Shown: positions 23,571-34,168 of the stretch, piece by piece | Numbering within the stretch: position 1 is the first letter of the stretch | Layout of the letters: every line of letters starts with the position of its first letter | Origin: Phanerochaete sordida | Taxonomy: Eukaryota > Basidiomycota > Agaricomycetes > Polyporales > Phanerochaetaceae | NCBI GenBank assembly: GCA_019973155.2 | Contig: BPQB01000103.1 | Span: 37,435-101,434 of the forward strand | Length of the DNA stretch: 64,000 nucleotides | Direction: 5' to 3' | Made by a program: the position numbers and the translations under genes | The notes under the pieces: generated by a model | Told to the model about the DNA's origin: nothing | Seen by the model: the letters and a program-made list of their open reading frames with translations, nothing else | The model's database searches: none

Positions 23571-24000
23571 TTTCCATGGGCGGGTAGTCGTGGTGCCGTG
23601 CCGAACATGATTTCCGTTGTTTGGTTACTCTGCTCAGTCGTAGACGCGTCCGCTTTGTATCTGTGCCACGTAATATTTGCAGGTTCCTTTCAGGTCGCAC
23701 AGACGACACGCCTGCCGCAGTCTTTGTCATATGTCCGTTTCACCCGCTCCGGGTTTTCGTAGCAAGCGAATTGTAGCACAGAAGCATCGCCGTCATAAAC
23801 ATCTCGAGTGCGGTAGACATAGTACCTACAAATCAACACATCCAGCCCGACAGTGTCCTTTCGAAAATCCGAGTCACAAGGCAACAACAATATATTCCAG
23901 CCGGGAGCATCACGCCCTAACGAGACAAGATGCCTTCAAAAAACACATTACGCGCTCCAGAAAGAGCTGCTCACCTGTTACATGATTCGAGACGCACGCG
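23570..24000. other. Spacer, no gene recognised
   Basis: AT-richer than the sequence to its left. No supported frame, repeat or RNA gene was seen. Confidence 0.5.
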
Positions 24001-25357
24001 CTACCGCGCAACACAGATCTGCAGCGCCTCCGCCTCTCCCCCACGCCTTCTTCGCGCCTTCAGCGTTTTCCGCTGGGGCCTGTGCTTCAACGCCCCCGGG
24101 CCGCTCCAGACGAGCCGTTCGCCCAGAGTCGGCAGACCCGCAATTATAACGGGCTCGTATTCTGCGGCCCCGTCCGCATAGCACCGGAAGACTACCCGCA
24201 ACAGATGAGGGAACGCGCTGAGCTGGCTGTCGAGCGCGGCGAGGTCGAGGCGTGATGCGCCGAGGTCGGGAGGGCCCACGATGCACTCCCGACGCTTGAT
24301 GGTGAATCGAATTTCCGTCAGGAAGCGGCGGTCTGGAGCATCTTCATGGTCCAGCTTTATGTCGAAGTCCTCCCACTCACATCCCATGTAGAAGTTATGA
24401 CACATGATCTCTCCGGCTGTGTCATGCTTGGGTAATGTCTGCAGTAGCGTCCATACTCGGAGAAGCTCGCCTGCATCCGGGGGGACAACAGTCGCTGCAT
24501 CGGGGGGGGACAACAGTCACTGCATCCGGGGGGACAACAGTCGCTGCATGTGTCTCATTTTGAGACGGCTGTGCAGGTGGGGACATGATACTACAGAGAA
24601 AGAAGTGAACCAGTTGCCACGGTATGCATCTTGCTGTCGCATGGATTGAAAATGATAGACTAGGCCTCTTCCAGCAACATATGATATGGTCTGGCAGAGG
24701 ACGATGGATTATTTGGTTCTCCTCCTCCCAGGTAACGCCGACAAGACCAAGGGTCAGGAGCTGACGTTGTTCCTGGGCTTTCCGAGGACTCAGAAATGGA
24801 GCTGTAGAGAAGGAAGCCAACTTCTCAAATGTGTTGAAGTGCAGCGCATCTGCCGATTGTGCGACCGCATAGCGAGAAGATGGGAATGGCAGGGTACGAG
24901 GGAGGCCCTGGAAAGGGGTGCGAGGGACGACGAATGGATTGCGCGCAGAGTCCAAAGAGGTATCCTTCGATACAGTCATCATGATAGACTTCAGGTTCGG
25001 GAATAGGTGGCGGGGAAGAAGGTGAAGCACTAGATGGGCCCACGGTGGCGAGGGGATGGTCCAGGACACTTTGATCCCTTCAACGCACAGCCCAATGCTG
25101 GTGCCAAGTGTAGTTATCTTGGCAAATTCGAGGAGTTGTTCCGCGTCATCACGCGTGCAGATGTTCAGATATTGACAGACGTAAGGGCGGAGGTGTTTGG
25201 CCCAGTACGTGCAGACGAGGGAGCACTTTCCGAGGAATTGTTTCCTCTTCCTTCGCTCGTCGTCTCTATTCGAAATAACGCCCAGCGCGTGCTTCATGAT
25301 CCTCGTGAACACCTCGATTGGAACTCGATGCGCAGCCGAATGGGCCGCGACATCCAT
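24001..25357 (-). pseudogene. F-box-like gene, copy C, with a frameshift
   Basis: The 5' part (25357 down to about 24510) starts MDVAAHSAAHRVPIEVF and carries the F-box (GKCSLVCTYWAKHLRP). It is followed by the same order of blocks as copies A and B (DDAEQLLEFAKITTLGTSIG, PPWAHLVLHLLPRHLFPNL, VVPRTPFQGLPRTLPF, GVTWEEEN). At about 24.5 kb the frame enters three repeats of about 24 bp encoding TVVPPDA. A one-base gain in the middle repeat shifts the frame. The 3' part is open in the next frame (ATVVPPDAGELLRVWTLLQ to ALQICVAR, stop at 24001) and looks protein-like, with an acidic DFDIKLDHEDAPDRR stretch. Either a recent pseudogene or a sequencing slip in a G-run. More diverged from A and B than they are from each other. 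Confidence 0.65.
24472..24549. repeat. Three tandem repeats of 24-25 bp with G-runs inside F-box copy C
   Basis: The unit is GCATCCGGGGGGACAACAGTCGCT. The first and third copies have CC plus six Gs; the second has C plus eight Gs, which makes it one base longer. This is the point where the F-box C frame breaks. Confidence 0.85.
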
Positions 25358-27200
25358 TATCTGGAACGATCAAGGCCGCATTCATCAGAAATAGTGATTC
25401 TGAGCATTGACGAGGCACGCACGAGGTCGTCGAGAGGCAGATCTGGAAGCATCATGGGGTAGATGACGTGGGAGCCAAATGCGCAGCCGTGAATGGATGG
25501 TCCTTATATGCAGTCTCATAAGGTTTCGCGGACCGTCCCTCCCATGCTGTGCTTCTGCAGACACCCCTCACGGGACCCTGCACGAGGCACATTCTGCCGC
25601 CTGCACTGCGATACAGCGGTTATGCATCGGACTGCCCCCATGGTTCACATCGAAGGCTCCCAAGATTACAGCCTGTGTCTGATGAACATCGGATGGGGGC
25701 TGACGCTCCGCCGCCCCCGCGAATTCGCATGAGCGGTCTGCACGGCTTGCGATACGAGTCTACCGTACGCAGCAAGTTGTAGATGGAAGTCTCGGGCCCC
25801 CGGTAGAAGGTGTGATCCCTGTGCACTCTGTGCGCAGACGGACGCAATCTTCGGGCCAGCTGCTGATCATATGTGAAAGCCCCATTGCACAAGCGCCGCC
25901 GTCGCGTGTTCGACCCTGGTTCGACTGTTATCGGGAACCTACTAGGATGAATATGATACAGCGAAACGCCGCGCCGTCCATATACGTGTGGGAGAACTGC
26001 TGCGGGGAAGACGGCCGCTGGAGCCTGGACGAGTCTGTCGAGCAGATACGTACCAGCGGTTGTGCAGCGTCGCATTTCGCGAGAAACTCGCCATCGTCTG
26101 TGGCGCTGCCGGGTAGGGTATTTCAGCGGTTCAAAGCGCCTCCTGAGTATACAGAAAACCGTTCTTGGGTGGGCCCGTACAGTGATCACTTTCGCAACGA
26201 GGGTAAGAGGCCGCGAGAGCCGCAGACTTGTGACGCTTCTCAATGGACAGCCTCGCAAAGGGGACCTCTCTGACAAGTGCTCGTCCCCTGTGCGGTCGCA
26301 TGACATGCTACATCCGCGACCTGAGGTTCCAAATACTGGTAGCGTCGTCTTAGGATGCCCATGAATTAGGAAATATTGCTCCCAGCGGACAGCAGACGCA
26401 CCGCTGTCTTTCCTAGGACACTAGCACCACGTGCGGTGCGCCCAGCGGCGCGCGTCCTCCAGCCGTGGTCGCGGGAGCGAGATACTCATAAAGCCGCTCA
26501 ACGTCCCAATGTGTGACCGCCCCGCGCAAGTCCTCGGCGCGGACAAATGAGGCAGTTAGCACAGACCTGTAATGCCGAAAAGCTATCAGCACCGTTGCAT
26601 TGCCCGCGCACGTCCTTGGACGTGATTCGTTCAAATACTCTACTATTACGACCAAATCGGATGTCATCGGTTATAGGACCTCCATCCGGTTCGGTATATA
26701 GCACCTGTCAGATGTCATCGTGAGCTCATTCGGTTATGATGGGTGTGATAAAACACGAGTAAATACCGATTGTTTTTCGCGCCTGCAACGCCTGTTACCT
26801 GGCATCCGGTTCGGTGTGTATCTGTCACTGGCATACCACCATGCCATCGATCGTACTTCTACAGTAGTCTAGATGAACGTGTTGAGTGTTGAGTCTGAGA
26901 TAGGCGCGGCCTGGCGCCGCACAGAGAAAAATGCGTTACCTCATGCATGAACGCAAACTTGCGGCTCTCGACGCTGCCGCCGCAACTCACAAAAGACGTA
27001 AACTGGTTACAGAGATCCCACGAGATTGAAAATACCTGGAAGTCTAAGATTGAGGGGCAACCAAACCTTCACTCTCTTGTCGCTCAGCAACACTTACCCT
27101 TACTGCGCTCACATACCTTGATAGCGTGGGCTACAAAATTTTGCCATGCGCCGACGTTTGGGAGCTATCCGCGGACATGGATTGTCTGATTCAAGGGCAA
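25358..27200. other. Spacer of 1.8 kb, no gene recognised
   Basis: Nothing recognisable. The longest clean frame starting at an ATG is an 84-residue minus-strand ORF at 26413-26667 that I cannot assign. The motif CATCCGGTTCGGT occurs twice (near 26,688 and 26,803). From about 27.08 kb onward the sequence is the 3' flank of the ICMT-like gene, also found at 6.26-6.5 kb and 14.48-14.7 kb. Confidence 0.5.
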
Positions 27201-27367
27201 TTGAGTTTTACATTCATTCCGACTTCCCGAGCACAGTCGTGTTCTGCTACCATCTCCCATCTGCGGGCGTCGCAGCGGCCTCTTCTGTAGGCTGCGAAGA
27301 TCGAGCGTCTCGTCAGCGTACTCTTCCAAAAGCAAAGTCAGACACCCACCTCGACATAGCCAAGCCT

Positions 27368-28172
27368 CTAATACACCCCGGGCATGAGCCTCCACGGCAC
27401 GCGCGCCGCCCACTCGCGCCACTCCTCGTCAAACCGCACCACGAGCGCCGCGTCCTCCTTTGGCATGCGCACCGCGAGCGTCGCAAGGATGTGCGCCGCG
27501 CACGCGGCCTCGACGACGCGCAGCGCCACACCGAGCGCAGCGACACCATGCACGTGCGCCAGAGCGTTCAGAGCGGCCGGGACACCGCCAGGGAGCAGAT
27601 GTGCGACCGCTAGCCCTAGCATGAACACATGTGTGCCGGTGTAACCAGGGTGCCGCACGTAAGCGTACAGCCCGCGCGTCGCGAGCGCGTGCGACTCGCG
27701 AATGGCGAGCTCGAAGGTGAAGTTGCGGCCGAGCTGGGCGTACGCAGCGAGTCGCAGCGAGTCGCAGCGATGTGCCGAGTGCCATGAGAAGTGTGCCGAG
27801 CGCGAGACTGGGAAGTGGTAGCGAGGCGGATGGGAAGTGATGTGGGATGGTTATGAAGGTGGGAGACAGATGTGCTATCGCTGAGAAGAGCAGCGCGAGA
27901 GCCGCCATGGCGTTGGCTAGATGCATGCTCCACTGCTGGGTCGTCAGAGCCCGCACGACGCGTTCAGATATGCAACGCACCTTCAGCACTGCGCATGAAT
28001 GCACCACCGTGAATCCGCGCTCGCCAAACTGTAAGTGCTGAGCCGGGCCGCCCTCGGTGTACTTTGCCTGCTCCTGCGCAGGGGGCGGCGCGTTCGGCGG
28101 CGTCAGCGTGTAGTGTGCGGACACAGAGCATGTGACGAGCAGAATAAGGACAATGCTGAGAGTGACATCCAT
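27368..28172 (-). pseudogene. ICMT-like methyltransferase broken by a 10-bp duplication
   Basis: Resembles isoprenylcysteine carboxyl methyltransferases / phospholipid methyltransferases: small multi-membrane-span enzymes (in the ER for classical ICMT) that methylate the C-terminal prenylcysteine of proteins such as Ras. A hydrophobic N-terminus (MDVTLSIVLILLVTC) leads to TPPNAPPPAQE, then LGRNFTFE, the diagnostic LYAYVRHPGYTG, and near the C-terminus EDAALVVRFDEEW and RVPWRLMPGVY. The two halves are in different frames. The total is 805 nt; without one copy of a 10-bp tandem repeat at 27751-27770 it would be 795 nt, exactly 265 codons with no other stop. That lesion is the only defect seen. 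It lies about 1 kb downstream of the FMO gene on the same strand. Confidence 0.8.
27751..27770. repeat. Perfect 10-bp tandem duplication (GTCGCAGCGA x2)
   Basis: Two adjacent perfect copies, preceded by a partial third (CGCAGCGA). The homologous position in the chimera at 6.9 kb has a single copy, so the duplication is specific to this locus. It shifts the frame of the ICMT-like gene by one base. Confidence 0.9.
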
Positions 28173-29129
28173 GGTCGCAAGAGAGAAAGAACTGTCAGGG
28201 CCGAGCTGGGAGGGAATCTCGACTTATAACCTGGACAGCGTGCCATAAAGCGCCCCGCTATGCCCGAGAACGCACATTGCATCGCAAGCTTCGCGAAGGT
28301 CATCGTTCGACAGGCGTCGATCCACCTGCTGCACTCCATCGATCCTTTTGTCAGAGCATCCCATCAGCGAGACAAGCCAAGCCGCAGGCGGTCGTACTTA
28401 CAGCCTCGGTTTAACGTCGCTGGCAGGCATCGCGCCTCGAGACAGCATTCAGGGCTGTCTTCGCCAGCATCGTGCCCACGCATGGTGCTCGGTCGGCTGG
28501 CCACGCTGCGTTTTCAAAACGGCTGCCATCAGCCCTGCTATCTGCAGGGACAGGGCGGCCTGCGAACGCGGTGGAAAGACCCCGAGGAAGCGCAGCCAAG
28601 GTTTCTGGGCTTACCGGTCGCTACGATGGGTTTGAGCAGCGCGCGATGACGTAGCTATACGCGAGTTGCGCGCATGAGGTGCGAGTAAGAACTTGAACAA
28701 TGGCCTCAATATTTCTTTGCGGTCTTCGCATGACATTGCTCGATACCCCGCCTGGGACGAACGTGTCACTAGCCAATCACGAATATCGGCGCGTGTCTGC
28801 GACTATCTCTGTAAAATGGCTCGTCAGCCAATAGGAATGTCACGCGATGTGTACGCACCCATGAGCAAGCCAACTTGAAGAAAGGCTAGATTTAGCCGTA
28901 ATTGAACGGTTCAGTCCAAAAGCCAGCACGGTTCGTTGAAGCTAATGATCAAGACGCCATGAAGTCACCCAAACCTGACCAGAAGTCCCCTCGCCAAGGC
29001 GGCGGGGCAGTCGAGGCAGCATCGCCTGAGACGGTCACATACGATGTATATTGCCGGCCTCGTGCCGCACGCGCGCGTCGCTGAGAGATGAAAGAGACTA
29101 TACACGCAGGTCATTGACCTCGCAGGACA
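28173..29129. other. Intergenic region between FMO 3' end and ICMT-like start
   Basis: Holds the 3' flank of the FMO gene and the promoter side of the ICMT-like gene (both minus strand). No other gene is supported. Small plus-strand frames are not recognisable. Confidence 0.5.
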
Positions 29130-29629
29130 CTACAATTTAGCCTTCGCGCTCGAGTTCTGCTTCGCCTGGGTCTGCGCCGCCTCCGGGTCATACAGCCCCA
29201 GCTCTGCTGCCTTGATGAGAATAGCCTGCGAGGCCGCTCCATCAGTTACTCCCACCATGGCCTACGTTCTGCACTCACCAGCTGCTTCGACATAAACCGA
29301 CAATTATAGAAATCTCCGATCGCGTACCACAGCTACCACCACCGCCATCAGCACCTCGCGTCCCGCACAACAGCACGAGAACGCGCACACACCGCAGGAT
29401 GCCCCGTTGGCCGATAGCACCCGCGGATCTCGCTCTCTTCGTCTAGCCCCCAGGCGTCGCTCACGCGGTCGATAACGTCCGCACCGAACGTGCGCGTGTG
29501 CACGGCGCGGATGCCTTCGTAGCCCGTGCTGCGCGCCGTCAGGACCACGCTTTGTGCGAGAGATGGAAGGAGACGTACGCGAATATGATAGCGTCCGCCG
29601 GCAGCGTCGAGTCGTCCGCGAAGACGAGG

Positions 29630-29640
29630 CCGGTAGAGTT
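29630..29640. repeat. Target-site duplication of the LINE, 3' side
   Basis: CCGGTAGAGTT, identical to 36199-36209. It directly abuts the poly(A) tract (T-run on this strand). Because the repeat ends in TT, the exact border with the T-run is ambiguous by two bases. Confidence 0.95.
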
Positions 29641-29657
29641 TTTTTTTTTTTTTTTTT
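29641..29657. other. Poly(A) tail of the LINE (17 Ts on the plus strand)
   Basis: An uninterrupted homopolymer at the 3' end of a minus-strand element, as left by target-primed reverse transcription. The unbroken run suggests recent insertion, because such tails decay quickly. Confidence 0.92.
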
Positions 29658-30154
29658 GACTCCATTTACGTCCGTGAGGGCAGTGCCCTATGGTAGACGT
29701 AGTACTACGCGAAGATCCTACATGTGTAAAAACGCATTCAAGGGGTGTCTAACAGCAACAACACCTTCCCCGCAAGCGGGATCATTGGTGATCAGGTAAG
29801 ATACTGTGGGAAGAAAATGCGGTTAGTGAGGCATGAGATGTCCTCTAGCAGTCCGGTGATTGAACACGAGAGGCTGGGTTATAAACCTGCACGCATTGGT
29901 GAGCATGGTCACCTGGGCCTTTTGGCCTCTTGCCGTGCAGGAGTACGCTCGGCAGTCCCCTGCCTCGCGTCAGAACTCCCCCAACCTCGACTGCATCGTA
30001 GAGAACCGCCTGCACCGCGGGTTCCGAAGTATGGGCCCAGAAGTGAAGGAAGACAGAAAAAGAAATGGAAAGGAGGTCGAAAAGATGGGTATCGACGGCG
30101 CCGTTCTGCAATCGCGCAGGTCAGCCATGCTCGAGCGTGATCTGAGGACGTCCC

Positions 30155-33100
30155 TTAAGGTTGTGCTTCTTCCGGAGCTCGACCTGCTCGGCGTCGCTTC
30201 GTGCGTGTGTTTGCCTTCTTGTTCGCACTCGTTCGCTTCGTGTACTTGAGAATTCCGAGTCGCTGTGTGAACCTTCCGGTCGAGTGAATGTAGGCGAAGA
30301 CTGCGCTCTGTAGGCGCGGATTGTTCAACAGGGCTCCTAGCGAGCTTGCAAGCGGTCCGCATTCATAGTAGAGGGCGGCGCGGGCGCGCGCGTAGGCCGG
30401 GCACTTGAAGAAGAAGTGGACTGTCGTCTCCTCCTCTTCTTCGCACATTGGGCAGAGGGGCGAGTCGGCGCAGCCTGTCTTGTAGAGGGAATGTCGCAGA
30501 GGGGAGCGTCCTGATCGAAGTTGAAAGATAAGCGACGAGTGTCGCCTGGGAAGGCGTTCGATGTATCGCCCGAAGTGGCAGAGCTTCGGGATTGTGTCGA
30601 AGATCTTGGTCTTGTCGTAGCGCTTTGACTGGTGCCACTGCTGGTCCGCGCGTTTTGCAATGTCTGCGGCGTGGACTTGGCGTAGTTTCGACACGCTCGT
30701 GGGCAGGCTAGGGTTCCGGAGGTATGAGGGGAGCGAAGTGGAGGGAGAGGATTCCTTCTGTGCAGCCTTCTTTGCCTCGTCGTCGGCGAGCTCGTTCCCA
30801 TCGACTCCGAGATGTCCTGGGACCCATCGAACGGTGAGTTTGATGTTGGGGTGACGGATCGTCACCGCCTTCGCGAGTTCATGTACTGCGTCAAGCAGAT
30901 GGTGCCCCGGGGTAGAGCGCCGCGATCTAAGGGCAAGGACGGCAGCTTTATTATCCAGCGCAATCGAAGCTTTACTCACCAGGCCTGGCTCCTTGCGGAT
31001 CATGTGTAGCCCAAGAAGAACTCCAGCGAGTTCCGATTCGTACACGGTGTGCTGCGCAGATGGTCCAAGATGGGAGCGGAGGGATTTTGAGGTCGGTGTC
31101 TGACCACGGAACAAGATTGCGGCGGCGCCGACACCACCACGGAAGTCGGAGCCGTCAGAGTAAACACGGACTCCTCCGAGGGCCGCCCATGCCGCGTCTG
31201 CTGCGACTGCAGCATCTTTGGAGCCCGGAATGTCGAAAGCCATTCGGGCTGTCCATTCTGGTGGAAAGCGCGCCGGCACTACAGTCTCAATCGTGCGTGG
31301 ATCGAGATCGAAGAGGTAGAGGAGCTGGTGGAGCGTAGAGCGATGTCGCTTCACGGGACGTCGGATAGCTCGCATAACGAGGGCATGGAGAGGGTGCGTA
31401 GACGGGAGGGAGCAGAGGCGGACAAGAGCACGGTGACAAAGCTTCTCGACAAGGAGCGGGAATGGGAGGAGATCGGCGTGGGCAAGACATACGTCCGTCG
31501 CCGTGTTACGATACGCGCCAAGCATCATAGTCGCTGCTTGTTTGTGAACGCGCGCAAGGCGATTGATGCCGCCGACGGAGCCTTGACGATGTGTGCGGCC
31601 TTCGACATGGTGGATAGGGACGAGAAATACGTCTGCAGCGTAGAGCATGGCCGGTACGGCCTTTGAGAGGTAGAGTCGGCGCAACTGCTTGAAGCCCACC
31701 CCCGAGCGACCTCCAGCCATTCGTCGAAAGAGCGTAACCCATTGTAGACCCTTGTTTAGGGCCCGGTCGGTCTGCTCCTTCCAGAACAGCTTGTGATCAA
31801 CAAGTACACCAAGGAATTTATACGACTTAGCTGCTTGTATCGGTGCGCTGCCCTGTCCGAGGGATAGCGAGGGTCCGAGGTCCTTGAGGCTCCGAGCGCA
31901 GTTCAGCAGGCCGAACTTCTCCACTGAAAATTCCGAAGTGTGCAGCTGAGACCAGACAAAGGCCCCATCCGGACGTGTCATGAACGCTCGCAGCTTAGCA
32001 TGTGTGTCATCGAAGGTGTCTCCAGTAGCCAGGACTGCGACGTCGTCGATATTTCCAGTAATCAGTTCGCCGAGCTTCGAGTTTGCGCCATCGAGGAGCG
32101 GAGAGTTGTAGAATTGATAGAGGATAACGGACAGTGGGCATCCCTGGTCTAGGCCCGTGAAGATGTCGAACGGGACAGATTCGAAGTCGTCGAAAAGGAG
32201 CTTTGTTCTCCGGCCGGTCATCTTGCTCTGTAACCATTGAACAAGGGTGTTTGGCACGCCGCGTAGACGAAGGATGTGGAAGAGGCGTTCGGGGTCAACG
32301 CTAGGGAATGCAGCCTGGACGTCGAGGAAGAGAACAGATGCAACTTGACCGCGCCGCCATGCGTTCTTGACTGTCGTTGTGAGGTAGTGGAGAGAGTCGG
32401 ATGTTGTGCGACCAGGACGGCCCAAGAAATGCTGGCTGGAGAGGAGCCCAAGTCGCTCGGCATGTGTGACCAGAATCTTCGTGACGCAAGTTGCCAGGCC
32501 TTTTGCGAGGTTATCAATGAGTGCGATCGGACGAAACGATTTGCTGAGGGAGTAGTCAGGGCGGCCGGGCTTCCGGAGGACGATAGTGAGGAGGAGCTTC
32601 CATGCGTCTGGATAGTACGCGAGCTCTATCGACGCTTGGTAGATGCGCGCGAGGTGAGGTGCCAGCAGATCGGCCCCCCATATGAGAGCCTCGTTGGGTA
32701 TTCCGTCTTCGCCAGCTGCTTTAAACTTCTTGAGGCCGGCGAGTATTTCTGCTACAAAGCTTTGAGTGATCGTAGAAATGTCGAACGCAGCGTCCGGATA
32801 CTCAGCTAGAGTCTCCCAGCTGCGTTCCTCGCGAGCAGGGGGAAAGAACGTGCGGTGCAGGACGTGGCTTTTCTCCTCGTTATCCCGAGTGAGTCTCGAC
32901 GTCCCGTCTTCCTGTGTCATTTGAAGCTGCGGGACTCGGTCGGTCGAGCCGTCTGATGAGCCCCCCGCGACGTAGCGCGCAAAGTTCCAGACATTGTCTT
33001 CGTCAACGTCCTCCAGAAACGCCTCCCAGTGTTCCCGCTTGGTGCGTGCAATGAGGTCGCCGTATTTGTTGCGATGCCGTCGGTACTCGTCATGGCTTGG

Positions 33101-34168
33101 ATGGTTGCGATGTTGTCGCCAGTGGTAGGACTGCTTGCCGAGGCGGCGGAGCTGTCTGCGTGCGACCTCAAGCTCCTTGTTCCACCATCTCTTCGTGAAC
33201 GGGGCCTTCATGCGCTTGGGGACTGTGTCGTCTCGAGCCTCGCATAGCGCTTCCGTGAGCTTGCTGAGCTCGCGGTCAAGGTCGTCGTGTGTGCGGATTG
33301 GCTCTGTAGATAGTGCTTTTGCCAGCAGCTTCTGCTCGAGCGAGTCTCGAAACGTACCGGGTTCAATCTGCCGCCAGTTCCAACGCACTCGATTGCTGGT
33401 CGGCGCGCAGTGTAGGTCGAAGGTAGCGCGGATTGGGAAATGGTCGGTGCATGGAGGTTGGTCCTCCGGGATGACCTGGCATGCAAGCAGTATATCAGCG
33501 AGGTTACTAGATGCAAAAACGTTATCTGGCCGTGTTAGATTCCCGGTTCCATTGGCTCGCAGCGTCGGTATGCCCTTAGGCAGGACTTGATATAGGTCGT
33601 GAGATGATAGCGCATCTATAAGCGGCTGAGCCTTGTCGAGATACGCCGCGGTGACGAGATGCGGATTGTGTGCACATTCCCAAAAGACATGATGACGGTT
33701 GAAGTCGCCAGCCCAGAGGATGAGGGGTGTTGCTGCCTCTTGTTCGCCAGCGCGCTGTGCATGTGCCCTCAGCCGTGCCAGGATCGAGAGCCAGGTGTGA
33801 ATCGTGCGGTCGTGCTCCTGGTCGTTGTAGATATTAAAGATGTATAACGGGCCCAGCGGCGTTCGCAGGCGGATGCCTGTCAGGTCCGGTGCGTCGATGT
33901 CTAGAGAATCCCAGAAATTAGTAGAGATGTTCTTATTAACGAGGATGATAGAGCGCGTGCGATCAGCACTGTCTAGGTGCTTCTTCGGGTATACTACTGT
34001 CCAGTGCGACGATGCACGAGATCGATTAAGGTGATCTAGATAAGGCTCTTGTATAAGGATGATGTCAGTAGATGTAGGATCAAGCGAATTGAGCAGAGCG
34101 AGCTGTGCCGTAAGCGATTTGTTCACGTTCAGCTGATGAACACGTAGGCTGTGTGGTGGCGCGTCCAT
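30155..34168 (-). CDS. LINE ORF2: endonuclease, reverse transcriptase, RNase H (1,337 aa)
   Basis: Domain order with approximate residues. APE-type endonuclease 1-250 (LNVNKS near 14, IQEPYLD near 40, AGDFNRHH near 155, CTDHFPI near 241). Reverse transcriptase about 470-760 (FRPIALIDNLAK, FLDVQAAFPSV near 615, GLDQGCPLS near 675, NIDDVAVL near 707, the catalytic DD). RNase H about 960-1100 (VYSDGSDFRGG, YESELAGV, ALDNKAAVLAL, GVDGNELADDEAKKA). C-terminal CCHC finger (CPMCEEEEETTVHFFFKC). The start ATG overlaps the ORF1 stop as TAATG, so it is probably translated by stop-restart on the same RNA. It nicks the target and copies its RNA there. No stop or frameshift is seen. Confidence 0.95.
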   Translation of the reverse strand: MDAPPHSLRVHQLNVNKSLTAQLALLNSLDPTSTDIILIQEPYLDHLNRSRASSHWTVVYPKKHLDSADRTRSIILVNKNISTNFWDSLDIDAPDLTGIRLRTPLGPLYIFNIYNDQEHDRTIHTWLSILARLRAHAQRAGEQEAATPLILWAGDFNRHHVFWECAHNPHLVTAAYLDKAQPLIDALSSHDLYQVLPKGIPTLRANGTGNLTRPDNVFASSNLADILLACQVIPEDQPPCTDHFPIRATFDLHCAPTSNRVRWNWRQIEPGTFRDSLEQKLLAKALSTEPIRTHDDLDRELSKLTEALCEARDDTVPKRMKAPFTKRWWNKELEVARRQLRRLGKQSYHWRQHRNHPSHDEYRRHRNKYGDLIARTKREHWEAFLEDVDEDNVWNFARYVAGGSSDGSTDRVPQLQMTQEDGTSRLTRDNEEKSHVLHRTFFPPAREERSWETLAEYPDAAFDISTITQSFVAEILAGLKKFKAAGEDGIPNEALIWGADLLAPHLARIYQASIELAYYPDAWKLLLTIVLRKPGRPDYSLSKSFRPIALIDNLAKGLATCVTKILVTHAERLGLLSSQHFLGRPGRTTSDSLHYLTTTVKNAWRRGQVASVLFLDVQAAFPSVDPERLFHILRLRGVPNTLVQWLQSKMTGRRTKLLFDDFESVPFDIFTGLDQGCPLSVILYQFYNSPLLDGANSKLGELITGNIDDVAVLATGDTFDDTHAKLRAFMTRPDGAFVWSQLHTSEFSVEKFGLLNCARSLKDLGPSLSLGQGSAPIQAAKSYKFLGVLVDHKLFWKEQTDRALNKGLQWVTLFRRMAGGRSGVGFKQLRRLYLSKAVPAMLYAADVFLVPIHHVEGRTHRQGSVGGINRLARVHKQAATMMLGAYRNTATDVCLAHADLLPFPLLVEKLCHRALVRLCSLPSTHPLHALVMRAIRRPVKRHRSTLHQLLYLFDLDPRTIETVVPARFPPEWTARMAFDIPGSKDAAVAADAAWAALGGVRVYSDGSDFRGGVGAAAILFRGQTPTSKSLRSHLGPSAQHTVYESELAGVLLGLHMIRKEPGLVSKASIALDNKAAVLALRSRRSTPGHHLLDAVHELAKAVTIRHPNIKLTVRWVPGHLGVDGNELADDEAKKAAQKESSPSTSLPSYLRNPSLPTSVSKLRQVHAADIAKRADQQWHQSKRYDKTKIFDTIPKLCHFGRYIERLPRRHSSLIFQLRSGRSPLRHSLYKTGCADSPLCPMCEEEEETTVHFFFKCPAYARARAALYYECGPLASSLGALLNNPRLQSAVFAYIHSTGRFTQRLGILKYTKRTSANKKANTRTKRRRAGRAPEEAQP

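Noticed and set aside
24472..24549. Short G-rich direct repeats as a CRISPR-like array
   Set aside because: Only three adjacent units with no spacers, inside a coding region of a eukaryote. It is a minisatellite.
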